Source: JADGRA01 sp052143535 (GTDB lineage: Bacteria; Myxococcota; Myxococcia; Myxococcales; Myxococcaceae). From it: a stretch of 64,000 nt of DNA. Below are positions 33,502 through 42,908 of this stretch, piece after piece. How positions within the stretch are numbered: the stretch's first letter is position 1; every line of letters starts with the position of its first letter. The stretch covers positions 124,001 to 188,000 of the forward strand of contig JBKQSS010000056.1 of the NCBI GenBank assembly GCA_052143535.1. Direction: 5' to 3'. The position numbers and the translations under genes were made by a program. The notes beneath the pieces were generated by a model, which ran no database searches, was not told the DNA's origin, and saw nothing but the letters and a program-made list of their open reading frames with translations.

Positions 33502-35049
33502 GTGGAGGTGACGCACGTTCGGCGGAAGTTTCCGCCACGCCGCTGGCTGGCTCCAGCAGCTGCGACCCTTCTGCTCCTCTGGTGTGCGCTGGGCGCGGCC
33601 CGGCAGCTGTTGGCCGCGTCCGCCACAGCAGACGGCGGCACGGCCATGCGCTTGGCCCTCTTCGTCACGGCGGACCTGCAGGGGCAGCTGTTGCCGTGCG
33701 GCTGCAGCGCGGGAATGCGCGGCGGGCTGGGCCGCGCCGCGGCCCAGTTGGCCCGGGCCCGCGCCGAGGGACTCAGCGTCGTGTACCTGGACGCCGGCGA
33801 CGCGCTCTTTGACCGGGCCGGGCTTCAGCCTGACGAGGCGGTGGAGGAGGAGCGCAAGGCCAAGGCGGTGGCCGAAGCGCTGCAGGCGATGGGCCTGGCG
33901 GCGCGCGCGACGGGTCCGCTCGATGACGTCCAGGGCGTGGGCTTCCGTCGCTCGCTCGGCTTACCGGAGCTAAGCCGTGGCTCGAGCCGGGTGCTCGAGG
34001 CGGGCGGGCACCACCTGGGCGTGGTGGTGGCTCGCTCGGCCACGGAACTCAGCGAACTGGCCGCCCGGGTTCGGGGACAAGGGGCCGACTTCGTGGTGGC
34101 CCTGTACGGCGGCTCGCTCGACGCCGCCATCGGCGCGGTGCGCGGCGTCGAGGGGGTAGACTTGGTGGTGTCAGCGCAAGACGCCGCCGTCGTCACCGTG
34201 GACGACGAGAGCCGCCTGGTGAAGAGTGGCGTCCCGGTGGCCCGGGTGCAGAGCCGGGGCCGGGCGCTCCTACGGGCGGACCTCGTCTTCGACGGCACCG
34301 GGCGGTTCCGGCTCTTCAGCTCGCCCCAGGACGTGGAGCGCGAGGCCGCCACGCTGGACGAGCGCGTGTCCCTCTTAAAGAAGGAGCTGGCGCTGCCCGG
34401 CCAAAGCCCAGAGCGAAAGCGCCTTCTCACCGAACGGCTGGGAAGCCTGGTCGACAAGCGGGCAGGGCTCGCTCCGGCGCCTCCTCTGTCCGGCGCCAAC
34501 GGCTTCACCGTGCGCTTCGTGCCGCTGGAAGTCACCCTGCCCAGCGACCCAGAAGTGGACGCGGTGGTGCAGAAATTTGATGCGGAAGTCTCCCAGCTCA
34601 ACCTGGCGTGGGCGGGAGCCCACGGCCGGGACTGTCCAGGCCCCAAGCAGGGCGAGGCCTCCTACCTCGGAAACGCCGGATGCGAGGCCTGCCATGCGGC
34701 CGCCTTCGGCGTCTACCGGGCCACCGGCCACGCCCGCGCCTACCTGGAGCTGGAGAAAGTGCATAAGCAGTACCGGCTGGAGTGCGTGGCCTGCCATGTG
34801 GTGGGGATCCAGCAGCCGGGGGGCGTGTGCCGGGTGGACCGCGTCGCCGGCCGCGACGCGGTGGGGTGCGAGAATTGTCACGGGCCGGGCTCGCTGCATG
34901 CCGCGCTGCCGGGCAGCCAGCCCATGCCCCGGCCTGCCCCGACGCGGGCCGTGTGCGCCGGGTGCCATACACCCGAGAACTCCCCGCACTTCGACTACTC
35001 CCTGTACCTCCAACGGGTGCTCGGCCCGGGGCATGGCGCGAAGCGTTGA
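33502..35049 (+). CDS. Tetraheme cytochrome with degenerate 5'-nucleotidase-like domain
   Basis: 515 residues: an N-terminal signal anchor (WLAPAAATLLLLWCALG), a metallophosphatase/5'-nucleotidase-like region (about 50-250) and a C-terminal cytochrome c region with four CXXCH sites (CEACH, CVACH, CENCH, CAGCH, about residues 394-490). The first region has LPCGCSAGMRGGLGRAA, seen in UshA-like proteins of delta-proteobacteria, and DAGD, but the first-motif His is Gln (TADLQG) and the GNHE motif is replaced (ATGPLDD). It is thus probably inactive as a phosphatase and serves as a binding module. GTG 33502 keeps the whole signal; GTG 33508 is equally possible. Confidence 0.8.
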   Translation: MEVTHVRRKFPPRRWLAPAAATLLLLWCALGAARQLLAASATADGGTAMRLALFVTADLQGQLLPCGCSAGMRGGLGRAAAQLARARAEGLSVVYLDAGDALFDRAGLQPDEAVEEERKAKAVAEALQAMGLAARATGPLDDVQGVGFRRSLGLPELSRGSSRVLEAGGHHLGVVVARSATELSELAARVRGQGADFVVALYGGSLDAAIGAVRGVEGVDLVVSAQDAAVVTVDDESRLVKSGVPVARVQSRGRALLRADLVFDGTGRFRLFSSPQDVEREAATLDERVSLLKKELALPGQSPERKRLLTERLGSLVDKRAGLAPAPPLSGANGFTVRFVPLEVTLPSDPEVDAVVQKFDAEVSQLNLAWAGAHGRDCPGPKQGEASYLGNAGCEACHAAAFGVYRATGHARAYLELEKVHKQYRLECVACHVVGIQQPGGVCRVDRVAGRDAVGCENCHGPGSLHAALPGSQPMPRPAPTRAVCAGCHTPENSPHFDYSLYLQRVLGPGHGAKR

Positions 35050-35121
35050 CGCTCCCGTCATCCGCCTCGTACGCTGTATGAGCCTCGCTTGCCGTTCGTC
35101 GCGCGCCGCGCGGCGCCACTG

Positions 35122-37137
35122 ATGACGCCGCTCCCAACCCTCCTCAGCCTCAGTCTCGCCGTGGCCTCGAGCCAGGTGGCCCCGGCGCCCGCTCCCACCG
35201 CGGCCGTCTCTGCTCCGGCAGCCAACCCCCAAGGGGCCAGCGAGGCGAGCAGCCCGGCCCCGGAGATGCGGCCGCCGGCGCCCGGCGACGCTGACGAGGG
35301 TGATGACGCCGAGAAGGCCTCGCCCGAATTGGAGGAAATGCGGGCGCTGGAGGACGCCACCATCGACCCGGCACGGCCGGTCCCGGCGGGGCTCCAGTCC
35401 GTCTTACGGCTGGGCGCCTTTAGCCCGCTGCGCGCGCGCATCGATGATGGGGGAGATGGCTGGGCAGCCGACACCGTGGATGGCCCAGAGCTCAGCTTAG
35501 TGACGGATGTCGCGGCGCTGGACATCTCCTTGGTCACCGGTAGCTACGACATCCCGGTGGAGATGCAGCCGTTGGTGGCCCAGTACATCCGCTTTTTCCA
35601 GGGGCCGGGACGCAAGTGGTTCCGAGTGTGGATGTCCCGGAGCTCGCGGTACATCCCGATGATGGCACCGGTGCTGGAGGCCTCCGGAATGCCGCGCGAC
35701 ACCGTTTATCTGGCGATGATTGAGAGCGGCTTCTCCCCCGAGGCGTACTCCTGGGCGCGCGCCGCTGGGCCCTGGCAATTCATCAGCAGCACGGCCAAGC
35801 GCTTCGGCCTCCGCCAGGACTTCTGGGTTGACGAGCGGCGCGACCCGCTCAAGGCCACACGCGCCGCGAGCCGGTACCTGCGCGAGCTCCACGACGCGCT
35901 CGGCAGCTGGTACTTGGCCTGGGCCGGCTACAACGCCGGTGGCGAGAAGGTTCGCCGCCTGGTGCAGCGGCGCGGAACGGACGACTTCTGGGAACTCTCC
36001 GAGGGCCGAGGACTGGCCAAGGAGACCAAGCACTACGTCCCCAAGCTCATCGCCTGCGCCCTGGTGGCCAAGCACCCCAAGGCTTTTGGCTTCAGCGACG
36101 ACGAGTTCTCCTGGCAGCAGCCGCTCGTCTTTGACGAGGTGCCGGTGGTGGAGCCGACCGACCTCGAGGTGCTGGCCCGCGCCGCCGGCGTTGCCGTCGA
36201 GGACGTTCGCGCTCTCAACCCAGAACTCCGGCGCTGGTGCACTCCGCCCTCCACCAAGGAGCAGCCTTACCTGTTGCGAGTCCCCTTGGGGACAAGCGTG
36301 ACGTTCCTCGCCAACATCAGCAAGGTGTCGCCCCGAGAGCGCCTCACCTTTCGAATCCACCGGGTGGCTCGCGGCGACACCCTGAGCCGCATCGCGGCCA
36401 GCTACCACTCGGCGGCCGAAGCCATCGCCCTCTTCAACCACCTGAAGAATGCGCGGGCGCTACGCATCAACACCGAGCTGGCCATCCCAGTGCCGGCGCT
36501 ACGGGCCGGGGTGGCCAAAGACGGGGCTCAGGCGCCATCTGCCACCGGGGCCGAGCCGGCCAACGAGGCGCTGGCGCGCCAGGTGGCGCGTGCCAAAGCG
36601 CGAGGGGTGACGGTGCCCAGCCCGGAGGAGGAGGTGCCGGCCGGAACGCAGACACGCAAGTCCCTGGCGTCGGGCGTGGTGCGGACCGAGACAGTGGACG
36701 GCAAGACGCACGTCACCTACGGGGTCCAGTCCGGCGACTCGCTGTGGACCATCGCCGCGCACTTCGGCGTGTCGGTGGAAGACTTGAAGCGCTGGAACCA
36801 TTTCGGCTCGCTCGGCCGCCGCTCGCGCGGACTGCAAATCGGTACCCTGGTCGAGGTGTGGCCGGCGGCGGCCCTTGCCTTGGCCGCTGCTGACTCCAGC
36901 GCCCAGCCGGTGGCATTGCTCAGTCGCCCGGCCGTCGCCCCTGCCCTCACGGCACCGCCGCCGGAGCCAGCGGCAGGCAGCCCGCGCCCCACCACCCACC
37001 AGCTCGCCGCGGGCGAGACGCTGTGGGGCGTGGCCCAGCGGTACGGGCTGTCGGTGGACGACTTGAGGCGCTGGAACCGCATCACCCAGGCCCGGAGCCT
37101 CCGCCCGGGGATGCAGCTCAGCCTCGTGGCCCCCTAA
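35122..37137 (+). CDS. Lytic murein transglycosylase (MltD-like) with LysM repeats
   Basis: 671 residues: N-terminal signal (PTLLSLSLAVASS), a Pro/Ala-rich linker, an SLT domain with catalytic Glu in YLAMIESGFSPEAYS and the AAGPWQFI, AYNAGG motifs (about residues 190-330), then three LysM domains (IHRVARGDTLSRIAASY, YGVQSGDSLWTIAAHFG, HQLAAGETLWGVAQRYG). It cleaves peptidoglycan to 1,6-anhydro-muropeptides in the periplasm or at the outer membrane. ATG 35122 was taken because it starts directly before the signal; TTG 35089 is in frame upstream. Confidence 0.9.
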   Translation: MTPLPTLLSLSLAVASSQVAPAPAPTAAVSAPAANPQGASEASSPAPEMRPPAPGDADEGDDAEKASPELEEMRALEDATIDPARPVPAGLQSVLRLGAFSPLRARIDDGGDGWAADTVDGPELSLVTDVAALDISLVTGSYDIPVEMQPLVAQYIRFFQGPGRKWFRVWMSRSSRYIPMMAPVLEASGMPRDTVYLAMIESGFSPEAYSWARAAGPWQFISSTAKRFGLRQDFWVDERRDPLKATRAASRYLRELHDALGSWYLAWAGYNAGGEKVRRLVQRRGTDDFWELSEGRGLAKETKHYVPKLIACALVAKHPKAFGFSDDEFSWQQPLVFDEVPVVEPTDLEVLARAAGVAVEDVRALNPELRRWCTPPSTKEQPYLLRVPLGTSVTFLANISKVSPRERLTFRIHRVARGDTLSRIAASYHSAAEAIALFNHLKNARALRINTELAIPVPALRAGVAKDGAQAPSATGAEPANEALARQVARAKARGVTVPSPEEEVPAGTQTRKSLASGVVRTETVDGKTHVTYGVQSGDSLWTIAAHFGVSVEDLKRWNHFGSLGRRSRGLQIGTLVEVWPAAALALAAADSSAQPVALLSRPAVAPALTAPPPEPAAGSPRPTTHQLAAGETLWGVAQRYGLSVDDLRRWNRITQARSLRPGMQLSLVAP

Positions 37138-37241
37138 AAGGGCCCCCAGGGGCGGCCGGCGCGCTCCTCTTGGCTGAAATTGGACGCCGGCCCCAGCGTC
37201 TGCCCAACACCTCCCTCCTTCACCCCACTGAGCCCTCGCCC

Positions 37242-40097
37242 ATGACGCTGTCCCGCTGCCTTTCGCTGCTGCCGCCCCTCTTTCTGTGTTGGGCCGGCGT
37301 GGCCCCCACGGCTGCGGCACAGGTGCCGACTGGGCACGGGGTGTCGCCAGCGCCGGCGCCCAACCACCTCGTCACGCCGGAGGGCCCCAGCGCACCGCCC
37401 TCCCCGAGTGGACAGGCGCCGTCGGTGCCCCCCCCGAGCGGCATCGTCGTTGCGCCCGAGGGGAAGGCCCCCGAGGCACCCAAGGGGATGCGTTTGCCAA
37501 TCACCCAGAAGGCGCTGGCCCAGAGGGTGGAGCTGAGTGTCGTCCCCGCCTCCCCCAGCTTCGAGGGCACGACCGAGCTGGAGATGCAGCTCACCGAAGC
37601 CACCGACGTCATCTGGCTCAATGTCCGGTGGCTCACCGTCCAGAAGGCGTCGGCCCGCATTGGGGAGACGGAGATTGCGGCGAGAGTCTCCCTCTCCCCG
37701 GAGCGCGTGGCGCTCCGCTTTCCTCAGCCGCTGCCTGAGGGCCGAGTGACACTGTGGCTCGCCTTCACCGGCGTCATCTCCAGCACCGAGGACTCCGGGG
37801 TGTTCCACCAAAAGGAGGGCGGTGACTGGTACGCCATGACGCAATTCGAGGAGACGGACGCCCGCCGCGCCTTCCCCTGCATCGACGAGCCGGCGGCCAA
37901 AATTCCCTGGGAACTGACGCTGCGTGTCCCCAAGGAGCTCACCGCCGTCTCCAACACGCCCATTGCCTCGGTGGAGCCTTCTGGCGACGGGATGAAGCGG
38001 GTGCGCTTTGCGCGGACCAAGCCCCTTCCCGCCTACCTGGTGGCGTTCGGGGTGGGGCCCTACGACGTGGTCGAGGCGCGCCCGGCCGGCGTCAACAAGG
38101 TGCCAATGCACGTCTATGTGCCCCGTGGCCGCGCCGCCGAGGCGGCCTATGCGGTGCGCACCTCCCCTGAGCTTCTCGAGACGCTCGAGCGCTACTTCGG
38201 CCTTGCCTATCCCTACGAGAAGCTCGACCTGCTGGCCATTCCGCTCACCGTGCACTTTGGCGCGATGGAGAACGCCGGACTGGTGACGGTGGCCACCCAC
38301 CGACTGCTGGCTCGCAAGGAGGACGAGTCCCTCACCTTCGAACGGACGTGGGCGGTTTATGCGGCGCACGAGTTCGCCCACCAGTGGTTTGGTGACCTGG
38401 TGACGATGGCCTGGTGGAACGACGTGTGGCTCAACGAAGCCTTCGCCACGTGGATGGAAAACAAGGCGGTGGGCATCTGGGCGCCGAGCTGGGCGATGCA
38501 GGTGCTGGAGGTCACCGACCGGAGCGACGCCGCCAGCGCGGACACCTTGGTGACGGCTCGAAGCATCCGCCAGCCCATCGAGTCCTATGACGACATCGCC
38601 AATGCCTTCGACGAGATTACCTACCAGAAGGGCGCGGCCGTCATTCGGATGTTTGAAACCTACCTCGGTGACGAGAAGTTCCGCGCCGGGGTGAAGCATT
38701 ACCTTCGGACGCACGCCTACGGCACCGCCACCGCCGAGGACTTTCTTGCCGCCATCTCACAGGCCACCGGCGACGACATCGCCCCGGCTTTCGAAACCTT
38801 CCTCGACCAGTCCGGCGTGCCCGAGCTCAGCGTCCAGTTGTCCTGCCCGAAAGGCGCAACGCCCGAGCTCCAACTCTCCCAGGAGCGCCTTTTGCCGGTG
38901 GGCACCACCGCTGCCGGCGAGCGAAGCTGGCAGCTGCCAGTTTGTGCCCGCTGGTCGAGTGTCGGGAAGGAGCACCGGGCCTGCACCCTCATGACCTCCG
39001 CCAGCGCCACCCTCGCGCTGCCTGGAGGCCCCTGCCCGAGTTGGGTGCTCCCCAATGCTGAGTACGCCGGGTACTACCGCCTCAATTTGAAAGGGAACCT
39101 GCTGCAGACGCTGGTCACACGCGGGCGCCCGGCCCTCACCACGTCGGAGACGGTGGGCCTTCTGGGCGACGTGTCGGCGTTGGTGGCAGCCGGACGCTTC
39201 CCGGCGGGCGACGGGATGGAGCTCTCCACGCACTTCGCCAATGCCCCGTCGCGTCGGGTGGTGGAGGAAGCCATCCGCTTGGCCAGCGTCCGGCGCGACT
39301 TCCTCGACGAGGCCGCGGCCAAGGCCTACCCACGGTGGGTGCGCCGGCACTTCGGCGCGCGGGCACGTGCTCTCGGGATGCGGCCGCACCGTGGCGAGGG
39401 CGAGGACACCCAGCTTTTGCGTCCGTTTTTGGTGCGCTTCGTTGCAGAGCAAGGAGAAGACCCCGAGCTCATCCAAGCAGCCCGCACTGCGACGCAGCAC
39501 TGGCTCGAAGACCCGACCTCGGTGAACCCGGAGATGGTGAGCACCGTCCTCAGCATCGCCGGCACCTTCGGAGACGCCGCCTTGCACGACAAATTGTTGG
39601 AGCGGCTGAAGACGAGCTCCGACCGGGCCACCCGTGCCCACCTGGTGGCCGCGCTCGGCGCCTTCCGGAACCCGGCTTTGGTGAGGGCCAATCTGGCGCT
39701 GTTGCAGGCTGCGCCGGTCGATGCCCGCGAGCTCACCGGAATCCTCCCTTCCACTCTGAATTGGCCCTTGGGCCACGTCACCATTGGGCTCCTCGCTTCC
39801 ACTCTTTATTGGCCGTCGAGCCGAGAGCTCGCTTTCCAGGCGGTGAGCGAGCACTTCGAGCTTTTTGCCTCTCGCCTTCCCGAGCGGAGCGCCGGAAACC
39901 TCTTCTACGTTGGCAGCGCCTTCTGCGACGCCGAGCACCGCGCTGCAGTGGAAGCGGCCTTTACGCCGCGCGCCCGGACCGCCCTCGGTGGCAAGCGCGA
40001 ACTGGCGCAGACGCTGGAGACGGTGGACTTGTGCATCGCCAACCGCGCTGTGCAGGTGCCCACCATCAACGCCTACCTGTTGCACGCTGCGCAGTGA
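37242..40097 (+). CDS. Secreted M1-family aminopeptidase, first copy
   Basis: 951 residues with signal peptide (LSLLPPLFLCWAGVAPTAAA). M1 landmarks: GAMEN (about residue 340), zinc ligands HEFAHQWFGD (about 376) and the downstream Glu in NEAFATW, and a Tyr in DEITYQKGAAVIRMFE for transition-state stabilisation; a C-terminal ERAP1-like helical domain follows. It removes N-terminal residues from peptides outside the cytoplasm. A Pro-rich stretch of about 75 residues separates the signal from the catalytic part. Compared with the second copy it carries an internal 16-residue tandem duplication near residues 833-864. Confidence 0.93.
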   Translation: MTLSRCLSLLPPLFLCWAGVAPTAAAQVPTGHGVSPAPAPNHLVTPEGPSAPPSPSGQAPSVPPPSGIVVAPEGKAPEAPKGMRLPITQKALAQRVELSVVPASPSFEGTTELEMQLTEATDVIWLNVRWLTVQKASARIGETEIAARVSLSPERVALRFPQPLPEGRVTLWLAFTGVISSTEDSGVFHQKEGGDWYAMTQFEETDARRAFPCIDEPAAKIPWELTLRVPKELTAVSNTPIASVEPSGDGMKRVRFARTKPLPAYLVAFGVGPYDVVEARPAGVNKVPMHVYVPRGRAAEAAYAVRTSPELLETLERYFGLAYPYEKLDLLAIPLTVHFGAMENAGLVTVATHRLLARKEDESLTFERTWAVYAAHEFAHQWFGDLVTMAWWNDVWLNEAFATWMENKAVGIWAPSWAMQVLEVTDRSDAASADTLVTARSIRQPIESYDDIANAFDEITYQKGAAVIRMFETYLGDEKFRAGVKHYLRTHAYGTATAEDFLAAISQATGDDIAPAFETFLDQSGVPELSVQLSCPKGATPELQLSQERLLPVGTTAAGERSWQLPVCARWSSVGKEHRACTLMTSASATLALPGGPCPSWVLPNAEYAGYYRLNLKGNLLQTLVTRGRPALTTSETVGLLGDVSALVAAGRFPAGDGMELSTHFANAPSRRVVEEAIRLASVRRDFLDEAAAKAYPRWVRRHFGARARALGMRPHRGEGEDTQLLRPFLVRFVAEQGEDPELIQAARTATQHWLEDPTSVNPEMVSTVLSIAGTFGDAALHDKLLERLKTSSDRATRAHLVAALGAFRNPALVRANLALLQAAPVDARELTGILPSTLNWPLGHVTIGLLASTLYWPSSRELAFQAVSEHFELFASRLPERSAGNLFYVGSAFCDAEHRAAVEAAFTPRARTALGGKRELAQTLETVDLCIANRAVQVPTINAYLLHAAQ
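39738..39814 (+). repeat. 48-base tandem duplication inside the first aminopeptidase
   Basis: The block beginning 39738 (GGAATCCTCCCTTCCACTCT) recurs 48 bases later, beginning 39786, with 80-90% identity over its first 29 bases. In protein this gives STLNWP then STLYWP, sixteen residues apart. The second copy of the gene has a single version (GALEWP), so this is an in-frame expansion in this paralogue. Confidence 0.65.
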
Positions 40098-40200
40098 AAC
40101 CCATTCGCTTCCCCAGCGAGGGAACTGGCACGCGCCGGGCACAGCCCCCCCTCCTGGCAGGTTTTTGCTGACACCTTCCGCGCCAACCGTCGGAGTCCAC

Positions 40201-42900
40201 ATGCTGCGCCGCACCGTCTCGCCGTTGCTGCTTCTGTGGGCCTGCTGTGCGGGGCCGCCCAAGCCCCAGGCGACGCCGGAGGTACCGGCGCCTCAAGGCG
40301 TCGTCGTCGCACCGGCGGGCCTCTCCGCCACGCCGCCGCCCGGCCTGCGGCTGCCAGGGAGTCTCCGGGCGCTGGCGCAGCGGGTGGAGCTGACCATCAT
40401 CCCGTCCTCGCCCAGCTTCGAGGGCACCACCGAGCTCGACGTCGAGCTCGCCTCGTCCACCGACGTCCTGTGGCTCAACGCCCGGGCGCTCCGTGTCACG
40501 ACGGCATCGGCCCGGCTGGGAGCGGCCCGGGCGACAGCGCAACTCTCCACTTCACCGGACCGGGTGGGGCTGCACTTTGCAAAGGCCATCGGCCCAGGGC
40601 GAGCGACGCTGCTCCTGGGCTTCACCGGGATGCTCTCCGACACTGAGGTTTCCGGCCTGTTTCACCAGCAGGAGGGCGGGGACTGGTACGCCATGTCGAA
40701 ATTCGAGGCCACCGACGCGCGCCGCGCCTTCCCGTGCGTGGACGAGCCGGGGGCCAAAATTCCCTGGGAACTGACGCTGAGGGTGCCCCAGGCGCTGACC
40801 GTCGTCTCCAATACCCCGGTGGCCAGCACGGAGCCGGCCGGCGACGGGATGAAGCGCGTGCACTTCGCCCAGACCAAGCCCCTGCCCTCCTACCTGGTGG
40901 CCTTTGGCGTCGGCCCTTACGACATCGTCGAGGCGCGGTCCGCCGGCGTCAGCAAAGTGCCGATGCGCGTCTACACCCCCAAGGGGCGCGGCGCGGAGGC
41001 GGCCTACGCGGCACGCGTCTCGCCGGAGCTGTTGGAGGCGCTGGAGGCCTACTTCGCTGTGCCCTACCCCTACGAGAAGCTCGACCTGCTCACCATCCCC
41101 CTCTCCAGCGGCGCAATGGAGAACGCGGGGTTGGTGAGTGTGACCAGCAACGCGCTGCTGGCCCGCAAGGAAAACGAGACGCTGCAATTCCAGAGGACCT
41201 GGGCCAGCGTCGGAGCCCATGAATTCGCCCATCAGTGGTTCGGGGATTTGGTGACGCTGGCCTGGTGGGACGACCTCTGGCTCAACGAAGCGTTCGCCAC
41301 CTGGATGGCAGACAAGACGCTCGAGGGCTGGGCGCCGAGCTGGGGCACCCAAGTTAAAGAGGTGGAGGACCGAAGCGACGCCGCCGATGAGGACTCGCTG
41401 GAAACGGCGCGGAGCATCCGCCAGCCCATCGAAACCTACGACGACATCGTCAATGCCTTCGACGCCATCACCTACCTGAAGGGCGCCGCGGTCATCCGGA
41501 TGTTTGAGAATTACTTGGGCCCGGAGAAATTCCAAAAGGGCGTGCAGCGCTACCTGCGAGCGCACGCCAACGGCAACGCGACGGCTTCGGATTTTCTGGG
41601 CGCCATTTCCCAGGCCACCGGCCAGGATGTCAACGCCCCCTTCGCGAGTTTCCTGGACCAGTCCGGCGTGCCGAAGCTCACCGTCGAGCTGTCCTGTCCA
41701 GCCGGGAAGACGCCCGAGTTGCTGCTCTCGCAGCAGCGGCTGCTCCCAGTCGGCAGCGCCGGGGCAGACGACCGGCGCTGGCAGGTGCCGGTCTGCGCCC
41801 GCTGGTCGAGCGCCGGCAAGCAGCACCGGGCCTGCATGCTGATGACTGCTCCCACCGCGACGCTGGCCTTGCCGGGTGGCCCCTGCCCCAGCTGGGTGCT
41901 CCCCAATGCGGGCTACACCGGGTACTACCGGCTTGCCCTCGAGGGGACGCTCCTCAAGACGCTGGCCACCCGCGGACGCTCCTCGCTCACCACCCCCGAG
42001 ACGGTGGGGTTGCTCGGGGACGTGAAGGCCTTGGTTACCGCGGGGCGCTTCCCCCAGGCGGACGGAATGGAGCTCGCCACCGGTTACGCCAGCGCTCCGG
42101 AGCGCCAAGTGGCGGAGCAAGCCATCGCGCTCGCGGAGGTGCGCCAGGACTTCCTGGAGGGCAACGCGGCGAAGGCCTACCCGGCATGGGTGCGACGCCA
42201 TTTTGGCGCCCGGGCGCGCGCTCTCGGCGTGCAAGGCCGGCCCGGCGAGAGCGACGACACGCGGCTTCTGCGACAGCATCTGGTGAGCTTCGTGGCCCGC
42301 CGCGGCGAGGACCCCGAGCTCATTCAGGCGGCGTACCAGGCGACGGAGCGCTGGCTCAAGGACCCCACCGCGGTGGACCCGGACATGGTGAACACCGTCC
42401 TCACCATTGCCGGCACCTTTGGCGACGCGAGCCTGCACACCACTCTGGTGGAGCGCCTCAAGAGCGGCCCGGACCGGGCCATCCGGGCGCGGCTGCTCAG
42501 GGCGCTGAGCAGCTTTAAAGACCCAAGCCTGGTGAAGGAGAACCTAGCCCTGGTGGAGGCGGCGCCGGTGGACGCCCGCGAGCTCAGCGGGCTGCTGTTC
42601 GGTGCGCTGGAGTGGCCAGCCACCCGGGAGCTGGCCTTCCAGGCGGTGAGCGAGCACTTCGACCTCTTCGCTTCTCGGCTTCCCGAGCGCAGCGTTGGAC
42701 AACTCTTCTATACCGGCAGCGCTTTTTGCGACGCCCAGCACCGAGCCGCGGTGAAAGCGGCGTTTTCTCCGCGCGCCGAAAAAGCGCTCGGGGGCAAGCG
42801 CGAGCTGGCGCAGACGCTGGAAGTGGTGGACTTGTGCATCGCCAAGCGCGCGGTGCAGGTGCCCAGCGTCAGCGCCTACCTGCAGCGCAAAAGCCGGTAA
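40201..42900 (+). CDS. M1-family aminopeptidase, second copy (probable lipoprotein)
   Basis: 899 residues, a close paralogue of the preceding gene (same GAMEN, HEFAHQWFGD near residue 340, NEAFATW and ITYLKGAAVIRM). The N-terminus differs: SPLLLLWACCAGPP looks like a lipoprotein signal with Cys15 or Cys16 as the lipidated residue, where the first copy has a cleavable secretion signal. GGAG lies five bases before ATG 40201. The 103-base gap after the first copy has no clear promoter, so they may be one transcript. Confidence 0.93.
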   Translation: MLRRTVSPLLLLWACCAGPPKPQATPEVPAPQGVVVAPAGLSATPPPGLRLPGSLRALAQRVELTIIPSSPSFEGTTELDVELASSTDVLWLNARALRVTTASARLGAARATAQLSTSPDRVGLHFAKAIGPGRATLLLGFTGMLSDTEVSGLFHQQEGGDWYAMSKFEATDARRAFPCVDEPGAKIPWELTLRVPQALTVVSNTPVASTEPAGDGMKRVHFAQTKPLPSYLVAFGVGPYDIVEARSAGVSKVPMRVYTPKGRGAEAAYAARVSPELLEALEAYFAVPYPYEKLDLLTIPLSSGAMENAGLVSVTSNALLARKENETLQFQRTWASVGAHEFAHQWFGDLVTLAWWDDLWLNEAFATWMADKTLEGWAPSWGTQVKEVEDRSDAADEDSLETARSIRQPIETYDDIVNAFDAITYLKGAAVIRMFENYLGPEKFQKGVQRYLRAHANGNATASDFLGAISQATGQDVNAPFASFLDQSGVPKLTVELSCPAGKTPELLLSQQRLLPVGSAGADDRRWQVPVCARWSSAGKQHRACMLMTAPTATLALPGGPCPSWVLPNAGYTGYYRLALEGTLLKTLATRGRSSLTTPETVGLLGDVKALVTAGRFPQADGMELATGYASAPERQVAEQAIALAEVRQDFLEGNAAKAYPAWVRRHFGARARALGVQGRPGESDDTRLLRQHLVSFVARRGEDPELIQAAYQATERWLKDPTAVDPDMVNTVLTIAGTFGDASLHTTLVERLKSGPDRAIRARLLRALSSFKDPSLVKENLALVEAAPVDARELSGLLFGALEWPATRELAFQAVSEHFDLFASRLPERSVGQLFYTGSAFCDAQHRAAVKAAFSPRAEKALGGKRELAQTLEVVDLCIAKRAVQVPSVSAYLQRKSR

Positions 42901-42908
42901 GGGCGGCC

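Noticed and set aside
33396..33668. N-terminal extension of the Fis-like gene
   Set aside because: It overlaps the divergent cytochrome gene and its product is a Cys/Arg/Pro-rich shadow; GTG 33395 gives the compact domain.
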